A DNA stretch of 6,816 nucleotides, from contig CAMDKJ010000093.1 of NCBI GenBank assembly GCA_945900705.1, forward strand, positions 1-6,816, in the 5' to 3' direction. Below, one piece after another: positions 5,990 to 6,816 of the stretch. This stretch comes from Bifidobacterium breve. GTDB lineage: Bacteria > Actinomycetota > Actinomycetes > S36-B12. Below the pieces are notes generated by a model. The model saw only the letters and a list, made by a program, of their open reading frames with translations, searched no databases and was not told where the DNA came from. Numbering within the stretch: the first letter of the stretch is position 1; each line of letters opens with the position of its first letter. A program made the position numbers and the translations under genes.

Positions 5990-6816
5990 GTGCCTCGCAC
6001 CTATCAGGTTCGCACTTATGGCTGCCAGATGAACGTCCACGACTCCGAGCGGCTTTCTGGGCTACTCGAGAGCGCTGGGTATGTACCCGCGGTTGAGGGA
6101 CAAGTCGCGAACGTAGTTGTCTTCAACACGTGTGCGGTTCGAGAGAATGCTGACAACCGCCTTTATGGAAATTTAAGCCATCTGGTTCCGGTGAAAGCGA
6201 GTAACCCCGGCATGCAGATCGCGGTCGGCGGTTGCCTAGCCCAAAAAGACCAAGGCGAGATCTTGCGCAAGGCTCCGTGGGTTGACGTGGTCTTTGGCAC
6301 CCACAACATCGGTTCACTTCCGATGCTGCTTGAGCGAGCGCGCATTCAAGAGCAAGCACAGATCGAAATCAAGGAAGCACTTGAAGTTTTCCCCTCGAGC
6401 CTGCCGACAAAACGCGATGCGGCTTATGCCGCATACGTTTCGGTGAGCGTCGGTTGCAATAACACCTGCACTTTTTGTATTGTGCCAGCGCTTCGCGGTA
6501 CCGAAAAAGATCGAAGGGCCGGCGATATTCTCTCCGAAGTGCAGATGCTTGTTGACGATGGTGTTCTCGAAATCACACTACTTGGTCAAAATGTAAATGC
6601 CTACGGGGTCGAGTTTGGGGACCGGGAGGCTTTCGGAAAACTATTACGGGCTTGCGGTGAAATTTCCGGTTTAGAGCGGGTTCGCTTCATGAGTCCGCAT
6701 CCGCGGGATTTCACCGACGACGTGATCGCGGCGATGGCTGAAACCGCCAATGTAATGCCGCAATTACATATGCCACTGCAGTCCGGATCCGATACCGTCC
6801 TGCAGGCGATGCGGCG
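5990..6816 (+). CDS. miaB: MiaB, tRNA-2-methylthio-N6-dimethylallyladenosine synthase (partial, 3' end cut)
   Basis: MiaB is a radical-SAM methylthiotransferase that adds the 2-methylthio group to i6A37 of tRNAs reading UNN codons, using two [4Fe-4S] clusters. 275 complete codons are present before the window ends. The N-terminal MTTase domain opens with TYQVRTYGCQMNVHDSE and carries the auxiliary-cluster cysteines Cys12, Cys48 (NTCAVRENA) and Cys82 (VGGCLAQ). The radical-SAM domain starts near residue 146 with CNNTCTFC (Cys156, Cys160, Cys163), then IVPALRGTEKDRR and TLLGQNVNAYG, typical of actinobacterial MiaB rather than MtaB or RimO. The rest of the radical-SAM barrel and the TRAM domain lie beyond the window. 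The start is GTG at 5990, with GTG 5987 as the alternative. miaB close downstream of recA-recX is a common actinobacterial order. Confidence 0.97.
   Translation, partial: MPRTYQVRTYGCQMNVHDSERLSGLLESAGYVPAVEGQVANVVVFNTCAVRENADNRLYGNLSHLVPVKASNPGMQIAVGGCLAQKDQGEILRKAPWVDVVFGTHNIGSLPMLLERARIQEQAQIEIKEALEVFPSSLPTKRDAAYAAYVSVSVGCNNTCTFCIVPALRGTEKDRRAGDILSEVQMLVDDGVLEITLLGQNVNAYGVEFGDREAFGKLLRACGEISGLERVRFMSPHPRDFTDDVIAAMAETANVMPQLHMPLQSGSDTVLQAMR

Noticed and set aside
6123..6359. Minus-strand ORFs within miaB
   Set aside because: These are shadows of the clearly coding miaB frame, with no domain or start signal.

Overview
The window looks like a chromosomal housekeeping segment from an actinobacterium (Actinomycetota) of moderate GC content. 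The reasons are a RecA-RecX pair of actinobacterial type, a perfect actinobacterial/Gram-positive LexA box (TCGAAC-N4-GTTCGA), a good match to the RecA-NDp (PafBC-type) promoter known from mycobacteria, an MMPL-family transporter, a MiaB with the GCNNTCTFCIVPALRG signature, and frequent GTG starts. The genus cannot be fixed from the sequence. All genes lie on the + strand.

Layout. Positions 1-135 hold the 3' end of a gene whose last 44 codons resemble the C-terminus of a P-loop sulfotransferase (tentative). It overlaps by 4 bases (GTGA) a 12-helix MFS transporter (132-1403). The last codons of the MFS gene contain the SOS box for recA. A 154-base non-coding region then carries a second, RecA-NDp-like promoter, a palindrome near its expected start point, and the recA ribosome binding site. 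recA (1558-2673, intein-free, 371 aa) and recX (2673-3242) overlap by one base (TAATG), and a strong 11-bp hairpin sits early inside recX. After an 84-base gap with inverted repeats and a 7-T run comes an 800-aa MMPL/RND-type membrane transporter (3327-5729). A 260-base stretch follows with one possible 52-codon small ORF (5772-5930) and a short hairpin. The window ends inside miaB (5990 onward), the tRNA methylthiotransferase, which is cut before its TRAM domain.

How the genes work together. recA and recX form a DNA-repair unit: RecA is the recombinase and SOS co-protease, and RecX modulates its filaments. The upstream sequence suggests dual DNA-damage control, by LexA from the distal site and by a PafBC-like activator from the proximal promoter. 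The internal recX hairpin could lower recX output relative to recA. MiaB acts in tRNA modification. The MFS and MMPL proteins are membrane transporters with unknown substrates. I see no mobile element, CRISPR array, tRNA or rRNA, and no clearly novel multi-gene system. The points of interest are regulatory and in the small-ORF gap.
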